A DNA stretch of 64,000 nt, from positions 9,114,001 through 9,178,000 of the forward strand of contig NZ_CP108053.1 in the NCBI RefSeq assembly GCF_036173105.1, in the 5' to 3' direction. The DNA is from Streptomyces sp. NBC_00287 (GTDB lineage Bacteria; Actinomycetota; Actinomycetes; Streptomycetales; Streptomycetaceae). A program made the translations under genes and the position numbers. Of this stretch, positions 8,445 to 16,341 are shown one piece after another (position 1 is the stretch's first letter; every line of letters begins with the position of its first letter). Below the pieces are notes generated by a model. That model did not search any database. It had not been told where the DNA came from and was given only the letters and a program-made list of their open reading frames with translations.

Positions 8445-8798
8445 TCATTCCTCCTGCCGTGTCTGCTTGAGGTCCTGCACGTAGGTGTCCAGCCGGTCGA
8501 AACTCTCGTTCCAGAACCGCTCGAATCCGCCGACCCACTCGTGGACCGGCCGCAGCCCGCGGGCGTCCAGGCCGTAGAGGCGCTGCTTGCCCACCCCGCG
8601 GACCCGCACCAGCCCCACTTCCCGAAGCACCCGCAGGTGCTTGGACGCCCGTGGCTGGCTCATCCCCAGCTCCTGGGCCAGGTCGGTCACCGGCCGCTCA
8701 CCCGCCCGCAGCAGCGCGAGGATGTCCCGGCGCTGCGGCTCGGCGATCGCATTGAACGCGTCCGACGTCGTCGCTGCTCGTGCCACGGCAGCCATCAT
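8445..8798 (-). CDS. ArsR-family winged-helix transcriptional regulator
   Basis: A protein of 117 residues. The DNA-binding part reads FNAIAEPQRRDILALL then DLAQELGMSQPRASKHLRVL with recognition helix PRASKHLRVL (about 46-58) and wing VRGVGKQRLYGLD. There are no cysteines, so it cannot bind metal through the classical ArsR CxC site. It belongs to the large ArsR group that partners SRPBCC proteins. It heads an operon with the two downstream genes. Two ATGs (8798 and 8795) are possible; both sit within a palindrome that I take to be its operator, so the mRNA may be leaderless. Confidence 0.92.
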   Translation of the reverse strand: MMAAVARAATTSDAFNAIAEPQRRDILALLRAGERPVTDLAQELGMSQPRASKHLRVLREVGLVRVRGVGKQRLYGLDARGLRPVHEWVGGFERFWNESFDRLDTYVQDLKQTRQEE

Positions 8799-8817
8799 AT
8801 GCCTATATCGGAATATG
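8796..8817. promoter_or_regulatory. Probable ArsR operator overlapping the start codon
   Basis: A 22-bp AT-rich imperfect palindrome, CATATGCCTAT/ATCGGAATATG, with nine of eleven positions matching between half sites. In DNA otherwise close to 70% GC this stands out. It covers the first ATG of the arsR-like gene and its immediate upstream bases, fitting autorepression. The AT-rich core (TATAT) may also serve as the -10 region. Confidence 0.55.
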
Positions 8818-8892
8818 TGAAGCCGGTTGGAGAGCGGGCGAGTCTTGTCGGATCACGATTGCAGCGTCATACGGCCACGGATGCCCCAACTT

Positions 8893-9465
8893 TCAGGGGC
8901 GTAGGGCGTAGCAGCGGAGCACGTCGAGATCGGCCGTACGGACAACAGACCAGCCCACGGTGAGCATCTCGATTTCGGCTTGAGTGATGCCGAGATTCGT
9001 GCGTGGGTCGGATTCGGCGCGGTGGCCGGCGATCTCAGTGACGACCCAGAACGTCCCGCCGGGTGCGAGAACACTACGGACGCGGTTGAGGAAGGCCGGC
9101 TTGTCGTCCATCCACCGGTAGACGAGTCGGCAGGTGATGACCGCGTATGGCGGATCGGGCAGCTTGCCGAGGTCGTCGGTGGCGAAGTCCATGCACTGCC
9201 ATGCCGGGCCGGGGGCGGGGTTGGTGTCCTGGGCGGCGAGGGTGATGGCGCTGGGGGCGCAGTCGATTCCGGTGGTGTGGTAGCCGAGACGGTGGTGGAG
9301 GTGGCGGGCGAGGTCACCGGCGCCGGTGCCGATGTCGAGGGCCGGCCGGCCGCGGCCAGGATCGAGATGCTCGGCCAGCAGTCTGGTTTCGGCGTCGGTG
9401 ATCTGGCGGTAGCGGCGGCCTTGGGCCCACAGTGGCTCCCAGTACGCCTGGGTCGAGGTCGTCAT
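8893..9465 (-). CDS. Class I SAM-dependent methyltransferase
   Basis: A protein of 190 residues. Motif I is ALDIGTGAGDLARHL (about 42-56), motif II follows at TTGIDCAPSAI, and motif III/post-III is SVLAPGGTFWVVTEIAG. It therefore has a complete AdoMet-binding Rossmann fold but a short C-terminal part. The substrate is unknown. The gene is monocistronic and points the same way as the ArsR operon that precedes it on the map. ATG 9465 lies next to an AGGAA-like sequence. Confidence 0.9.
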   Translation of the reverse strand: MTTSTQAYWEPLWAQGRRYRQITDAETRLLAEHLDPGRGRPALDIGTGAGDLARHLHHRLGYHTTGIDCAPSAITLAAQDTNPAPGPAWQCMDFATDDLGKLPDPPYAVITCRLVYRWMDDKPAFLNRVRSVLAPGGTFWVVTEIAGHRAESDPRTNLGITQAEIEMLTVGWSVVRTADLDVLRCYALRP

Positions 9466-9902
9466 GATGTTCCTTCACGTGTGGGGCGGCACGGCCGCCG
9501 GTGTGGGCGAGTTGGGCATCTCGCGCAGGACGCGCACGGAAGGCCATGGTGCTCACGGACGGGGAACACCGGATCTGGTCTGTAGTCCGTTCGGCCAAGA
9601 GCTCAACCAGCCGGCCACGATCCGCTCCTCCCTCACCGATCGTGGGGACACCCTGGTGGACCCTCCTCCTTGCGCCCTGCGCGTATTACCGCACCGAGGC
9701 CATGTGGGTGCCTTACGGAGTGCACACCCGGACTCGATGACGTACGCCCTGGCCGGCGCCCCTCAGTGATGGTCCCGCCTCGTCTCCGTCTGCCGGAGTT
9801 GGGGGTTCGGTTTCGGAATGAATGATCCGTACAACTCGGTGGCGTCCTCGCGGGTCTTCCCCACATCCGGACCATGATCCGGCCCCTCGTGCTGGGAGAA
9901 CC
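9466..9902. other. Intergenic region between divergent genes, no gene seen
   Basis: About 440 bases between the leftward methyltransferase and the rightward secreted-protein gene. Short frames occur but none has family-like sequence or a matching RBS. It must contain both promoters. The segment 9800-9850 is less GC-rich and is the likeliest place for the rightward promoter. Confidence 0.4.
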
Positions 9903-10670
9903 ATGCGCAGGCATTACACCGTGGTCGTCACCGTCGCCCCCCTGGTCGTCCTTGCCGCAGTGGCGCCCGCGGCCCACGCCGACACGACCGTGGGAGACAC
10001 CCGCATCACGTCCATCACCTTCGGCAAGGCGACCACGGGCGTCGGCGCCACGCTCGGGGCATCGGTCAGCGTCACGCTGACAGCCATGGACGACTCCGGG
10101 ATCGACAGTGTCATCGGCCCCAAGGTGGTGGGCCCCGACGGGCTGGTCATCCGTCCCACCCGCAACGAGTGCACCGAGCAGAGCGCGACCACCGTGCAGT
10201 GCGTCTACAGCTTCCCGCTCTCGCCGGACGGCACGGACGCGCAGGACCTGCGGAACAGTTCGGCGGGCGCCTGGCACTTCAAGGCCAAGGCCGTGGCCGC
10301 CGACGGCGACTCGCACCACCTGTCGCCGGGCGCACCGCTCAGCGTCAAGCGGCACGCCAAGCTGGAGAACGCCCAGGCCACGCCCGAGCCGGTCGACAAT
10401 GGCGACAAACTCACCGTCACGGGCTGGCTCCGGCGGGCCAACTGGGACACCAACGTCTGGGACGACTACGCGGGCAAGCTCGTGGCCCTCCAGTTCCGCA
10501 AGTCCGGCACCGACACCTTCAAGACTGTAAAAACGGTCACCACCGACAGCGCAGGCAAGCTGCGCACCACGGTCACCGCGAACACCACCGGCACCTGGCG
10601 CTGGCGGTTCACCGCCAACACCATTGCCACGGGTGCGACTTCGCAGGGCGACCGGGTCGTCGTGAGCTAG
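9903..10670 (+). CDS. Secreted Ig-like beta-sandwich protein
   Basis: A protein of 255 residues from ATG 9903. Residues 1-26 are a signal peptide (MRRHY, hydrophobic core, then AAHA with cleavage before DTTVG). The mature part looks like two beta-sandwich domains: one with VSVTLTAMDDSGIDSV and two cysteines (RNECTEQ, VQCVYSF), and a second with GDKLTVTGWLRRANWDTN and GTWRWRFTAN near the end. No catalytic motif is visible. It resembles extracellular calcium-binding or bacterial Ig-like proteins of Streptomyces with no known function. A terminator follows. Confidence 0.75.
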   Translation: MRRHYTVVVTVAPLVVLAAVAPAAHADTTVGDTRITSITFGKATTGVGATLGASVSVTLTAMDDSGIDSVIGPKVVGPDGLVIRPTRNECTEQSATTVQCVYSFPLSPDGTDAQDLRNSSAGAWHFKAKAVAADGDSHHLSPGAPLSVKRHAKLENAQATPEPVDNGDKLTVTGWLRRANWDTNVWDDYAGKLVALQFRKSGTDTFKTVKTVTTDSAGKLRTTVTANTTGTWRWRFTANTIATGATSQGDRVVVS

Positions 10671-10708
10671 CGCCGGAGGCGTCCCCGGCACAGGCGAACC
10701 GGGAGTCC

Positions 10709-10741
10709 GCCCTGTCCGCGAGCACCCCGTGCGGACAGGGC
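10709..10741 (+). terminator. Hairpin terminator after the secreted-protein gene
   Basis: An 11-bp perfect stem (GCCCTGTCCGC/GCGGACAGGGC) with an 11-base loop, 39 bases past the stop at 10670. No U-tract. The remaining bases up to 10946 contain no gene I can support. Confidence 0.7.
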
Positions 10742-10946
10742 CTGCGGCCGCGATCAGGCGACCATGAGCCGGACCAGGGGATCCGGCCGCCCGGCGCGCA
10801 GCCCCGGCCGCGGCTGGCCAGCGGCGCGCGGGCGGCTTCTGCAGCGAATTGGATGGCGGGTGCCATCCAATTTTGAGGGGCCTGGGTCACTTACTCATGT
10901 GGCTCATCGACGGTCGACGGGTCGGTCCGCACGGCGGCAGGCGTCT

Positions 10947-11498
10947 TCACGGGCGCTGCAGCCACTCGGTGTACCAAGTGCGAAAACCGGGGCTCACTTG
11001 AACGAAACCGCCCCAGTCCGGATCCATCCGCCAGACCTCGCCCGCCCGCGGGCCGTTGAGGATCAGCCGGATGTAGATGCCGCAGCCCTCTTCGGCCAAC
11101 ATGAGCGTGCCCCGGGTCAGTTCATCGCCTGGTGCGTCAATCGGGCTGGGCAGGGGTTCGGTGAGGACGAACGGCTCGGCGAGCCTGCCCGAAAGGCGGT
11201 CTTCTTCCCACTCGTCGTCCACGGCCCACTCCTCGCGGGCCTTCGTGCGGGGGACGGCCAAGGGCATCAACCCGTAACCGGGACCGGCGGGGCCGTCGCC
11301 TACCTGCGCGACGAAGGACCGGTACTCGGCCGGCAGATCGATGCCGTGGGTTGCCTCGAACGCCCGAATCTCGGCCTCCGGCACTACAGGCGCCAATTCG
11401 TACCGGTGCGTGTCCGACCCGAAGCGCTCCCGCCTCGGGTCCTGTGACGCCATCTCCCGTATCCGAGCGCGTACGCCCCCCTGGTCCCAGCTCTCCAT
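10947..11498 (-). CDS. SMI1/KNR4 (SUKH) family protein
   Basis: A protein of 183 residues read from ATG 11498. The core is a SMI1/KNR4 domain: LAPVVPEAEIRAFEATHG, IDLPAEYRSFVAQVGDGPAGPGYGLMPL, then GTLMLAEEGCGIYIRLI and GFRTWYTEWL at the end. SUKH proteins are frequently immunity proteins against toxins of contact-dependent or polymorphic systems, but many act alone. No toxin gene is adjacent. A longer upstream frame exists but lacks conservation. The call of domain is firm; the role is open. Confidence 0.88.
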   Translation of the reverse strand: MESWDQGGVRARIREMASQDPRRERFGSDTHRYELAPVVPEAEIRAFEATHGIDLPAEYRSFVAQVGDGPAGPGYGLMPLAVPRTKAREEWAVDDEWEEDRLSGRLAEPFVLTEPLPSPIDAPGDELTRGTLMLAEEGCGIYIRLILNGPRAGEVWRMDPDWGGFVQVSPGFRTWYTEWLQRP

Positions 11499-11513
11499 CC
11501 CGTGACCGTAACA

Positions 11514-11663
11514 ATGACGTCGGCTCCCGGTCCGCCGCACCTCGCCCTGCCTGCGGCAACGGCCGCTGTGCACCAGGGCGTCTCCCTCCTGGAACGACCG
11601 AACACCGAGCTGTTGGCGCGGCTGGAGGAGAGGGGTGCGGAGCTGGAGGCTGCCCGGCGGTAA
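11514..11663 (+). CDS. Possible 49-residue small protein or gene relic
   Basis: A short frame divergent from the SMI1 gene, starting only 15 bases from its ATG. The C-terminal half, NTELLARLEERGAELEAARR, is predicted as one amphipathic helix and the codons have high GC in third position. I see no RBS. It could be a true small protein, or the tail of a decayed regulator or transposase. Support is weak. Confidence 0.22.
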   Translation: MTSAPGPPHLALPAATAAVHQGVSLLERPNTELLARLEERGAELEAARR

Positions 11664-11850
11664 ACCCCAAGTTGGTCCGGGCTCTGGATCAAAAGGGGAC
11701 CGTGGACCGCAAGGGTCGGCCCGGTCGTCCGGCTTCCGGGCGACGTGACGCAAGGTCTGCTCCGCCGGGCACCTGCCGCCTCGACCGTCGCCCCGAGACC
11801 GCCGACGCGACCCCGACCGATCTTGTGCAGCACGAGCGGCAGGAAATACT

Positions 11851-11909
11851 TGGCTAGCCACATGTTTGCTGTTAGGTTAATTATGTGTCCAGCCACCTAA
11901 ATGGGTGGC
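11851..11909 (+). promoter_or_regulatory. AT-rich promoter/operator region of the quinone-reductase-like gene
   Basis: Three symmetric elements lie close together just upstream of the gene at 11928. TGGCTAGCCA (11851-11860) is a perfect 10-bp palindrome. TTAGGT (11872-11877) and ACCTAA (11895-11900) form an inverted pair 17 bases apart. GCCACC/GGTGGC (about 11892-11909) can form a small hairpin before the RBS. The stretch 11861-11890 is the most AT-rich of the area. It could be a target for the MarR regulator encoded two genes downstream. Confidence 0.4.
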
Positions 11910-11927
11910 GGCACGAGAGGAGTCGTC

Positions 11928-12833
11928 ATGAAAGCCATCCTGTTCGACCGATTCGGCGGCACGGACGTGCTGCGCGAGGCGGACATCGAGGTCCCGCAGC
12001 CCGGCCCCGGCCAGGTCCGCGTCCGCGTCAAGGCGGCCGGGCTGAACGCCCTGGACGGCAAGATCCGCTCCGGGGCACTGGAGGCCGTGTTCCCCACGCC
12101 GCTGCCCTCCGTCCCCGGTCACGAGCTCGCCGGCGTGGTGGACGCCCTGGGCGAGGGCGTGAGCGACGTGCAGGTGGGGGACGAGGTGCTGGGCTGGTCG
12201 GACACCGGCTCGTACGCCGAGTACGCGCTGGCCACCACCGTGGCCCCCAAGCCCGCCGGCCTCGACTGGAGCCACGCGGTCGCGCTGCCGGTGGCGGGCG
12301 AGACGGCCGAGCGGGTCCTGAACCTGCTCGGGGTCGTCGCCGGGGAGACCGTGCTGATGCACGGCGCGGCCGGATCCGTCGGCACCCTGGCGGTCCAGCT
12401 CGCCACGGCCCGCGGGGCGCGTGTCATCGGCACCGCCGGCCCCGCGAACCAGGAGTACCTCGCCTCGCTCGGCGCCACCGCCACCCTCTACGGCGAGGGC
12501 CTGGTCGAGCGGGTCCGGGCGCTCGTCCCCGAGGGCGTGGACGCGGTGTTCGACCTGGCCGGGAAGGGAGCCCTTGAGGACTCCATCACCCTGCGGGGCG
12601 GCACCGAGCGCATCGTCACCATCGCCGACTTCCGCGCGCACCAGCTCGGCATCACCTTCGCCAACGGTCCCCAGGAACGCTCGACCGCCCGCCTGGCCGC
12701 TCTGGCCCAGGACGCCGCGACCGGCAAGGTCGTCACCACCGTCACCGCCTACCCGCTCGACCAGGCCGCCACGGCCCAGCAGGTCAGCGACGCCGGGCAC
12801 GTCCGGGGCAAGCTCGTCCTCACCCTCGACTGA
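11928..12833 (+). CDS. NADP-dependent zinc-less alcohol dehydrogenase/quinone oxidoreductase
   Basis: A protein of 301 residues from ATG 11928, with GAGAGGAG just upstream. It is an MDR-superfamily enzyme: N-terminal GroES-like domain (MKAILFDRFGGTDVL, PGHELAGVVDALG) and a Rossmann domain with the NADPH loop HGAAGSVGTLAVQL (about 144-158). It lacks the structural and catalytic zinc cysteines, so it is of the quinone-reductase type, acting on enones or quinones. With the Old Yellow Enzyme and MarR genes downstream it probably forms an electrophile/quinone response unit (inference). Confidence 0.92.
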   Translation: MKAILFDRFGGTDVLREADIEVPQPGPGQVRVRVKAAGLNALDGKIRSGALEAVFPTPLPSVPGHELAGVVDALGEGVSDVQVGDEVLGWSDTGSYAEYALATTVAPKPAGLDWSHAVALPVAGETAERVLNLLGVVAGETVLMHGAAGSVGTLAVQLATARGARVIGTAGPANQEYLASLGATATLYGEGLVERVRALVPEGVDAVFDLAGKGALEDSITLRGGTERIVTIADFRAHQLGITFANGPQERSTARLAALAQDAATGKVVTTVTAYPLDQAATAQQVSDAGHVRGKLVLTLD

Positions 12834-12906
12834 TCACGCCCGCCACTGCACCATCCGCCGCTGTCCCGATGACCACCTGTTCATTACCGCACCTTAGGAC
12901 CCACTC

Positions 12907-13968
12907 ATGCTGAACTCCCTGTGGACGCCGATCACCGTCGGTGACATCTCCCTCCCGCACCGCCTGGTCATGGCCCCCATGACCCGTGACCGCTCCACAC
13001 CTGAAGGCGTACCGACCGAGCTGAACGCCGAGTACTACGCTCAGCGTGCCTCGCACGCGCTCATCATCACCGAGGGAACCCAGCCCAATGCCGACGGCCA
13101 GGGCTACCTCCTCACCCCCGGCATCCACAATGACGAGCAGATCGCCGGGTGGCGCAAGGTCACCGACGCCGTGCACGCGGCCGACGGACGGATCGTCATC
13201 CAGCTGATGCACACCGGACGCATCGCCCACCCCGACAACACCCCGCACGGGCGCCAGCCGGTCGCCCCTTCGGCGATCCGGCCGCAGGGCCAGATGTTCA
13301 CCGCGTCCGGGCCCCAGGAGATGCCCACGCCCCGCGCCCTGTCCACACACGAAGTCGCGGCAACCGTCGACGACTTCCGCCGCGCCGCAGCGGCTGCCGT
13401 CGCGGCAGGCGCCGACGGCGTGGAGATCCACGCAGCCAACGGCTACCTGGTGCACCAGTTCCTGTCCGACAACACCAACCAGCGCACCGACCGCTACGGC
13501 GGTTCCCTCGAGGGCCGCATCCGCTTCGCCGTCGAGGTCGCCGCTGCCGTGGCCGACGAGATCGGCGCCGACCGTACCGGCCTGCGCATCTCTCCCGGCA
13601 ACCCCTACAACGACATCGCCGAGTCCGACACTGCCGAGCTGTATCCGGCTCTCCTGCGCGCCCTCAGCCCGCTCGGCCTCGCCTACCTCCACGTGATGCA
13701 CGCGGGCGACGACGCGCTGCTGGGCATCCTGCGCGCGCTGTGGCCGACCACGCTGATCCTCAACCGGGCCGGTACCGACCTGCCCACCCGCGCCAAGGAC
13801 ATCGACCACGGCGCGGCCGATCTCGTCTCCGTCGGCGCCCTCGCGCTCGCCAACCCGGACCTGGTCGAGCGGCTACGCTCTGACGCGCCGCTGAACACCC
13901 CCGACCCGGCGACCTTCTACGGCGGCGGAGCGGCCGGCTACACCGACTGCCCCACCCACACCGTCTGA
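12907..13968 (+). CDS. Old Yellow Enzyme family alkene reductase (FMN)
   Basis: A protein of 353 residues. OYE landmarks are all present: LPHRLVMAPMTRDRS near the N-terminus, YYAQRASHALIITEGT, the substrate-binding pair in IHAANGYLVHQFL (His and Asn), RTDRYGGS, and FMN-phosphate contacts towards LVSVGALALANPDLV. It reduces activated C=C bonds of enones, nitro compounds and quinones with NAD(P)H. The gap from the reductase gene is 73 bases, and the MarR gene follows after ten, so the three are likely one transcript. Confidence 0.95.
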   Translation: MLNSLWTPITVGDISLPHRLVMAPMTRDRSTPEGVPTELNAEYYAQRASHALIITEGTQPNADGQGYLLTPGIHNDEQIAGWRKVTDAVHAADGRIVIQLMHTGRIAHPDNTPHGRQPVAPSAIRPQGQMFTASGPQEMPTPRALSTHEVAATVDDFRRAAAAAVAAGADGVEIHAANGYLVHQFLSDNTNQRTDRYGGSLEGRIRFAVEVAAAVADEIGADRTGLRISPGNPYNDIAESDTAELYPALLRALSPLGLAYLHVMHAGDDALLGILRALWPTTLILNRAGTDLPTRAKDIDHGAADLVSVGALALANPDLVERLRSDAPLNTPDPATFYGGGAAGYTDCPTHTV

Positions 13969-13978
13969 GGAACCAACC

Positions 13979-14458
13979 ATGGCCGCCCCCACACCCCGCA
14001 CCCCCTCCACGGCGAGCGAGGGACCGATGAGCTACGCGATCTTCCAGCTCGCCCGCGCTCACCGCGCCCGCGCCGCCGCCATGCTCCGGGGGATGGACCT
14101 GCATCCCGGACAGGAACTGCTGCTGATGCAACTCCTCGACCGGGACGGCCAGACTCAGTCCGAGCTGCTCGAAAGCGTCGGCCTGGACCACTCCACCGTC
14201 TCCAAGTCGCTGCGCCGCATGCAGGACGCCGGCCTGCTCGTCCGCGAGCCGGCCGAACACGACCGGCGCGTCATGGTCGTCCACCTCACCGACAAGGGCC
14301 GTGCCATGCGCGAACCCATCGCAGCCATGTGGCAGGCCCTGGAGGAGACCTCCGCGCGGAACCTGTCGGCGCAGCAAGCAGAGTCCTTCGTCCGCACCGC
14401 CTACGCCATCGCCGACGCGATCAACAGCCCCGCTCTTCCGCAGGAAGAGTCCGCGTAA
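13979..14458 (+). CDS. MarR-family transcriptional regulator
   Basis: A protein of 159 residues with GAGGA six bases before ATG 13979. The winged helix reads GQTQSELLESVGLDHSTVSK (recognition helix HSTVSKSLRRM) with wing EPAEHDRRVMVVHLT. It contains no cysteine, so a thiol-oxidation switch as in OhrR is ruled out; ligand binding is more likely. It is placed directly behind the OYE gene and most likely controls this redox operon and perhaps itself. The last codons contain a 7-bp inverted repeat (14433-14449) that may help end transcription. Confidence 0.92.
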   Translation: MAAPTPRTPSTASEGPMSYAIFQLARAHRARAAAMLRGMDLHPGQELLLMQLLDRDGQTQSELLESVGLDHSTVSKSLRRMQDAGLLVREPAEHDRRVMVVHLTDKGRAMREPIAAMWQALEETSARNLSAQQAESFVRTAYAIADAINSPALPQEESA

Positions 14459-14776
14459 CTCCCTGCTGTGCACTCCCGGTCCGCGTACGCCATACGACGC
14501 ATGGAGAAGTTCCGGAGGAGACACGCGGGCACCCCTGCGCGGACAGTGGCCCCTTCCCCACTGCCTGCCGACTGCACATCGAGGACGGCCGCACCACCCG
14601 CGTGCGCGCCCCGTCGACGTCGGCGGGCTGCTGCGTGCCGACGCGCCGGGGATGCGCCCACCACAGGCCCGCCCCCTGAGTTGCCCGGTCCGACGGCGCC
14701 CACGTCCGCGGCCACCACTGCCCTGCCTGCCCAATCCCCCCACCACTGACCTGACCTGATGGAAAGTGAGCCTCCC
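14459..14776. other. Intergenic region, no gene seen
   Basis: About 320 bases between the MarR and NmrA-like genes. Frames are open on the plus strand but their composition is arginine/proline-rich noise. It probably contains the promoter for the NmrA-like gene; no palindrome comparable to the others in this window is visible. Confidence 0.4.
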
Positions 14777-15685
14777 ATGAGCACCACCCTCCCCGTCCTT
14801 GTTGTGGGCGCGACCGGCTCCCTCGGGGGCAAGGTCGTCGACGAACTGCTGGGGCGCGGTAAGGAGGTCCGTGCCCTGGTCCGGCCGACCACCGACGCGA
14901 GCAGGCTCAAAAGCCGGGGTGTCGAGATCGCCCGCGGCGACATGCTCGACCTCGACTCACTCGTCGCCGCCATGAACGGCGCCGATGCCGTCATCACCAC
15001 CGCCGCCGGCTACACCCGCGGCGGCAAGAACGCGTACGACATCGACACCGTCGGCAACGCCAACCTCGCCGAGGCCGCCCACCGCGCAGGCATCCGGCGG
15101 TTCGTCCTGACCAGCATCCTCACCAGCGACCAGACGCCCCAAGTCCCGCACTTCTGGCACAAGAAGGTCGCCGAGGACAAGCTCGAACAGCTCGGCGTCC
15201 CGTTCGTCGCGCTGCGCCCGGGGGCGTTCGTCGACCAGATCGCGAGCATGGCGGGTGACCCGGTCGACAGGGGCCGCCTGATGTGGGTGGGCAAGACCAG
15301 CGTCCCGCTGACCTTCGTCCACACCTCCGATCTCGCGGCGTACCTGGCGGCCGCCGTAGATGCCGAGGCCGACGACGGCGAGCGCATCGACATCGGCTGG
15401 GACCGTCCGGTCAGCATGCGCGAGGTGGCCCACCTGATGGGCAGCCGGGCCGGAAAGAAGATCAAGGTGTGGGCCGTCCCTTCCGTCGTCGCCCGCGCCG
15501 CAGGAGCCCTCCTCGGCCGCTTCATGCCCTTGGTCAAGGACATGGTCGCGATGTTCGCCTGATTCGACAGCGGCCGTTACGTCGCCGACCCCCGGCGGCA
15601 GGAGCAGCTGTTCGGCCCGGTCCCCACGGCCGAGGACGCCCTCGCCCGGTTCACCGACGAGCTGGGCACAGCGCGGCAGCGGTGA
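14777..15685 (+). pseudogene. NmrA-like NAD(P)-binding protein interrupted by an in-frame stop
   Basis: From ATG 14777 (RBS GGAAAGTGAG) the frame encodes 261 residues of an atypical SDR/NmrA-like protein: VLVVGATGSLGGKVVDELL at the start, then FVLTSILTS and VPFVALRPGAFVDQI. A TGA at 15560-15562 stops it after DMVAMFA. The same frame then continues without break as FDSGRYVADPRRQEQLFG and ...EDALARFTDELG to TGA 15683-15685. In this family the residue at the stop is normally Trp (..WFD.G.Y..), so a TGG-to-TGA change is likely. The truncated form keeps the whole Rossmann domain and may still fold, but lacks the last 41 residues. Confidence 0.8.
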
Positions 15686-15782
15686 TGACGGGCCCCGGCC
15701 AGGAAGGGGATAACTCGTGGCCGGGGCCGGTGGTTTGGTGCTAAGTGTGGGTGCTCGCCGGTTGTCCGAGGAGCGCCGATTC

Positions 15783-16238
15783 GTGAGTTCATCCCTGTTT
15801 CTGGCAAAGGTGACGCCGGAGAATGTCGCTGCGGTGTGCCGTGTGCGAGTGCGGTCCGATCAGGACCGCTTCGTCGATCCGGTCGTGACGTCGCTTGCTG
15901 AGGCGTATGCGTATGGGGAGGTCGCCTGGCCCCGGGTGATCTGCGACGGCGAGCAGGTCGTCGGGTTCGTGATGGCCGGCTTCGACCCGGCGCACGAGGT
16001 GGAGCCGTACCGGTGCTATCTGTGGCGGCTCAACATTGCCGCAGATCGGCAGCGGAAGGGGTACGGCAGCTTCGCGGTGGAGGCGGTGTGTGCCGAGGCC
16101 CGGAGCCGCGGCCAGCGCCGACTGTGGGTGTCCTGGCAGCCGGGCGACGGCGGGCCGGAACCGTTCTATGCGCGGCTCGGCTTCCGGGTCACCGGCGAGG
16201 TCGTTGACGGCGAGATCGTCGCCGAGCGGGTGCTGTAG
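15783..16238 (+). CDS. GNAT acetyltransferase of the spermidine/diamine type
   Basis: A protein of 151 residues from GTG 15783 with GAGGAG upstream; a GTG at 15717 would add 22 poorly matching residues. It resembles BltD/SpeG-like enzymes: VTPENVAAVCRVRVRSDQ followed by FVDPVVTSLAEAYAY, then VVGFVMAG, and the acetyl-CoA loop RQRKGYGSFAVEAV. The tail EPFYARLGFRVTGEV is typical. The probable substrate is an amine such as a polyamine, based on family likeness only. It stands alone downstream of the NmrA-like gene. Confidence 0.85.
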   Translation: MSSSLFLAKVTPENVAAVCRVRVRSDQDRFVDPVVTSLAEAYAYGEVAWPRVICDGEQVVGFVMAGFDPAHEVEPYRCYLWRLNIAADRQRKGYGSFAVEAVCAEARSRGQRRLWVSWQPGDGGPEPFYARLGFRVTGEVVDGEIVAERVL

Positions 16239-16341
16239 CGCCGCTGCGCCACTTCCACCCCGGCCCGTCACCGTCGGCCCAGTGTTCCGGGTGGGTCCGG
16301 CTGGGCGCGACAGACCTCGTCGCGGGACTTTCAATGGAGGA

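Noticed and set aside
8445..8798. Arsenic-responsive ArsR
   Set aside because: No cysteine in the protein and no arsenic genes beside it.
11872..11900. Iron box (DmdR site) before the quinone-reductase-like gene
   Set aside because: Half sites TTAGGT/ACCTAA are present but their spacing (17) does not match the 19-bp iron box with a spacing of 7, and no iron genes follow.
15560..15562. UGA recoding (selenocysteine or programmed read-through)
   Set aside because: The family has Trp, not Cys/Sec, at this place, and no selenocysteine-type structure is apparent. A nonsense mutation is simpler.
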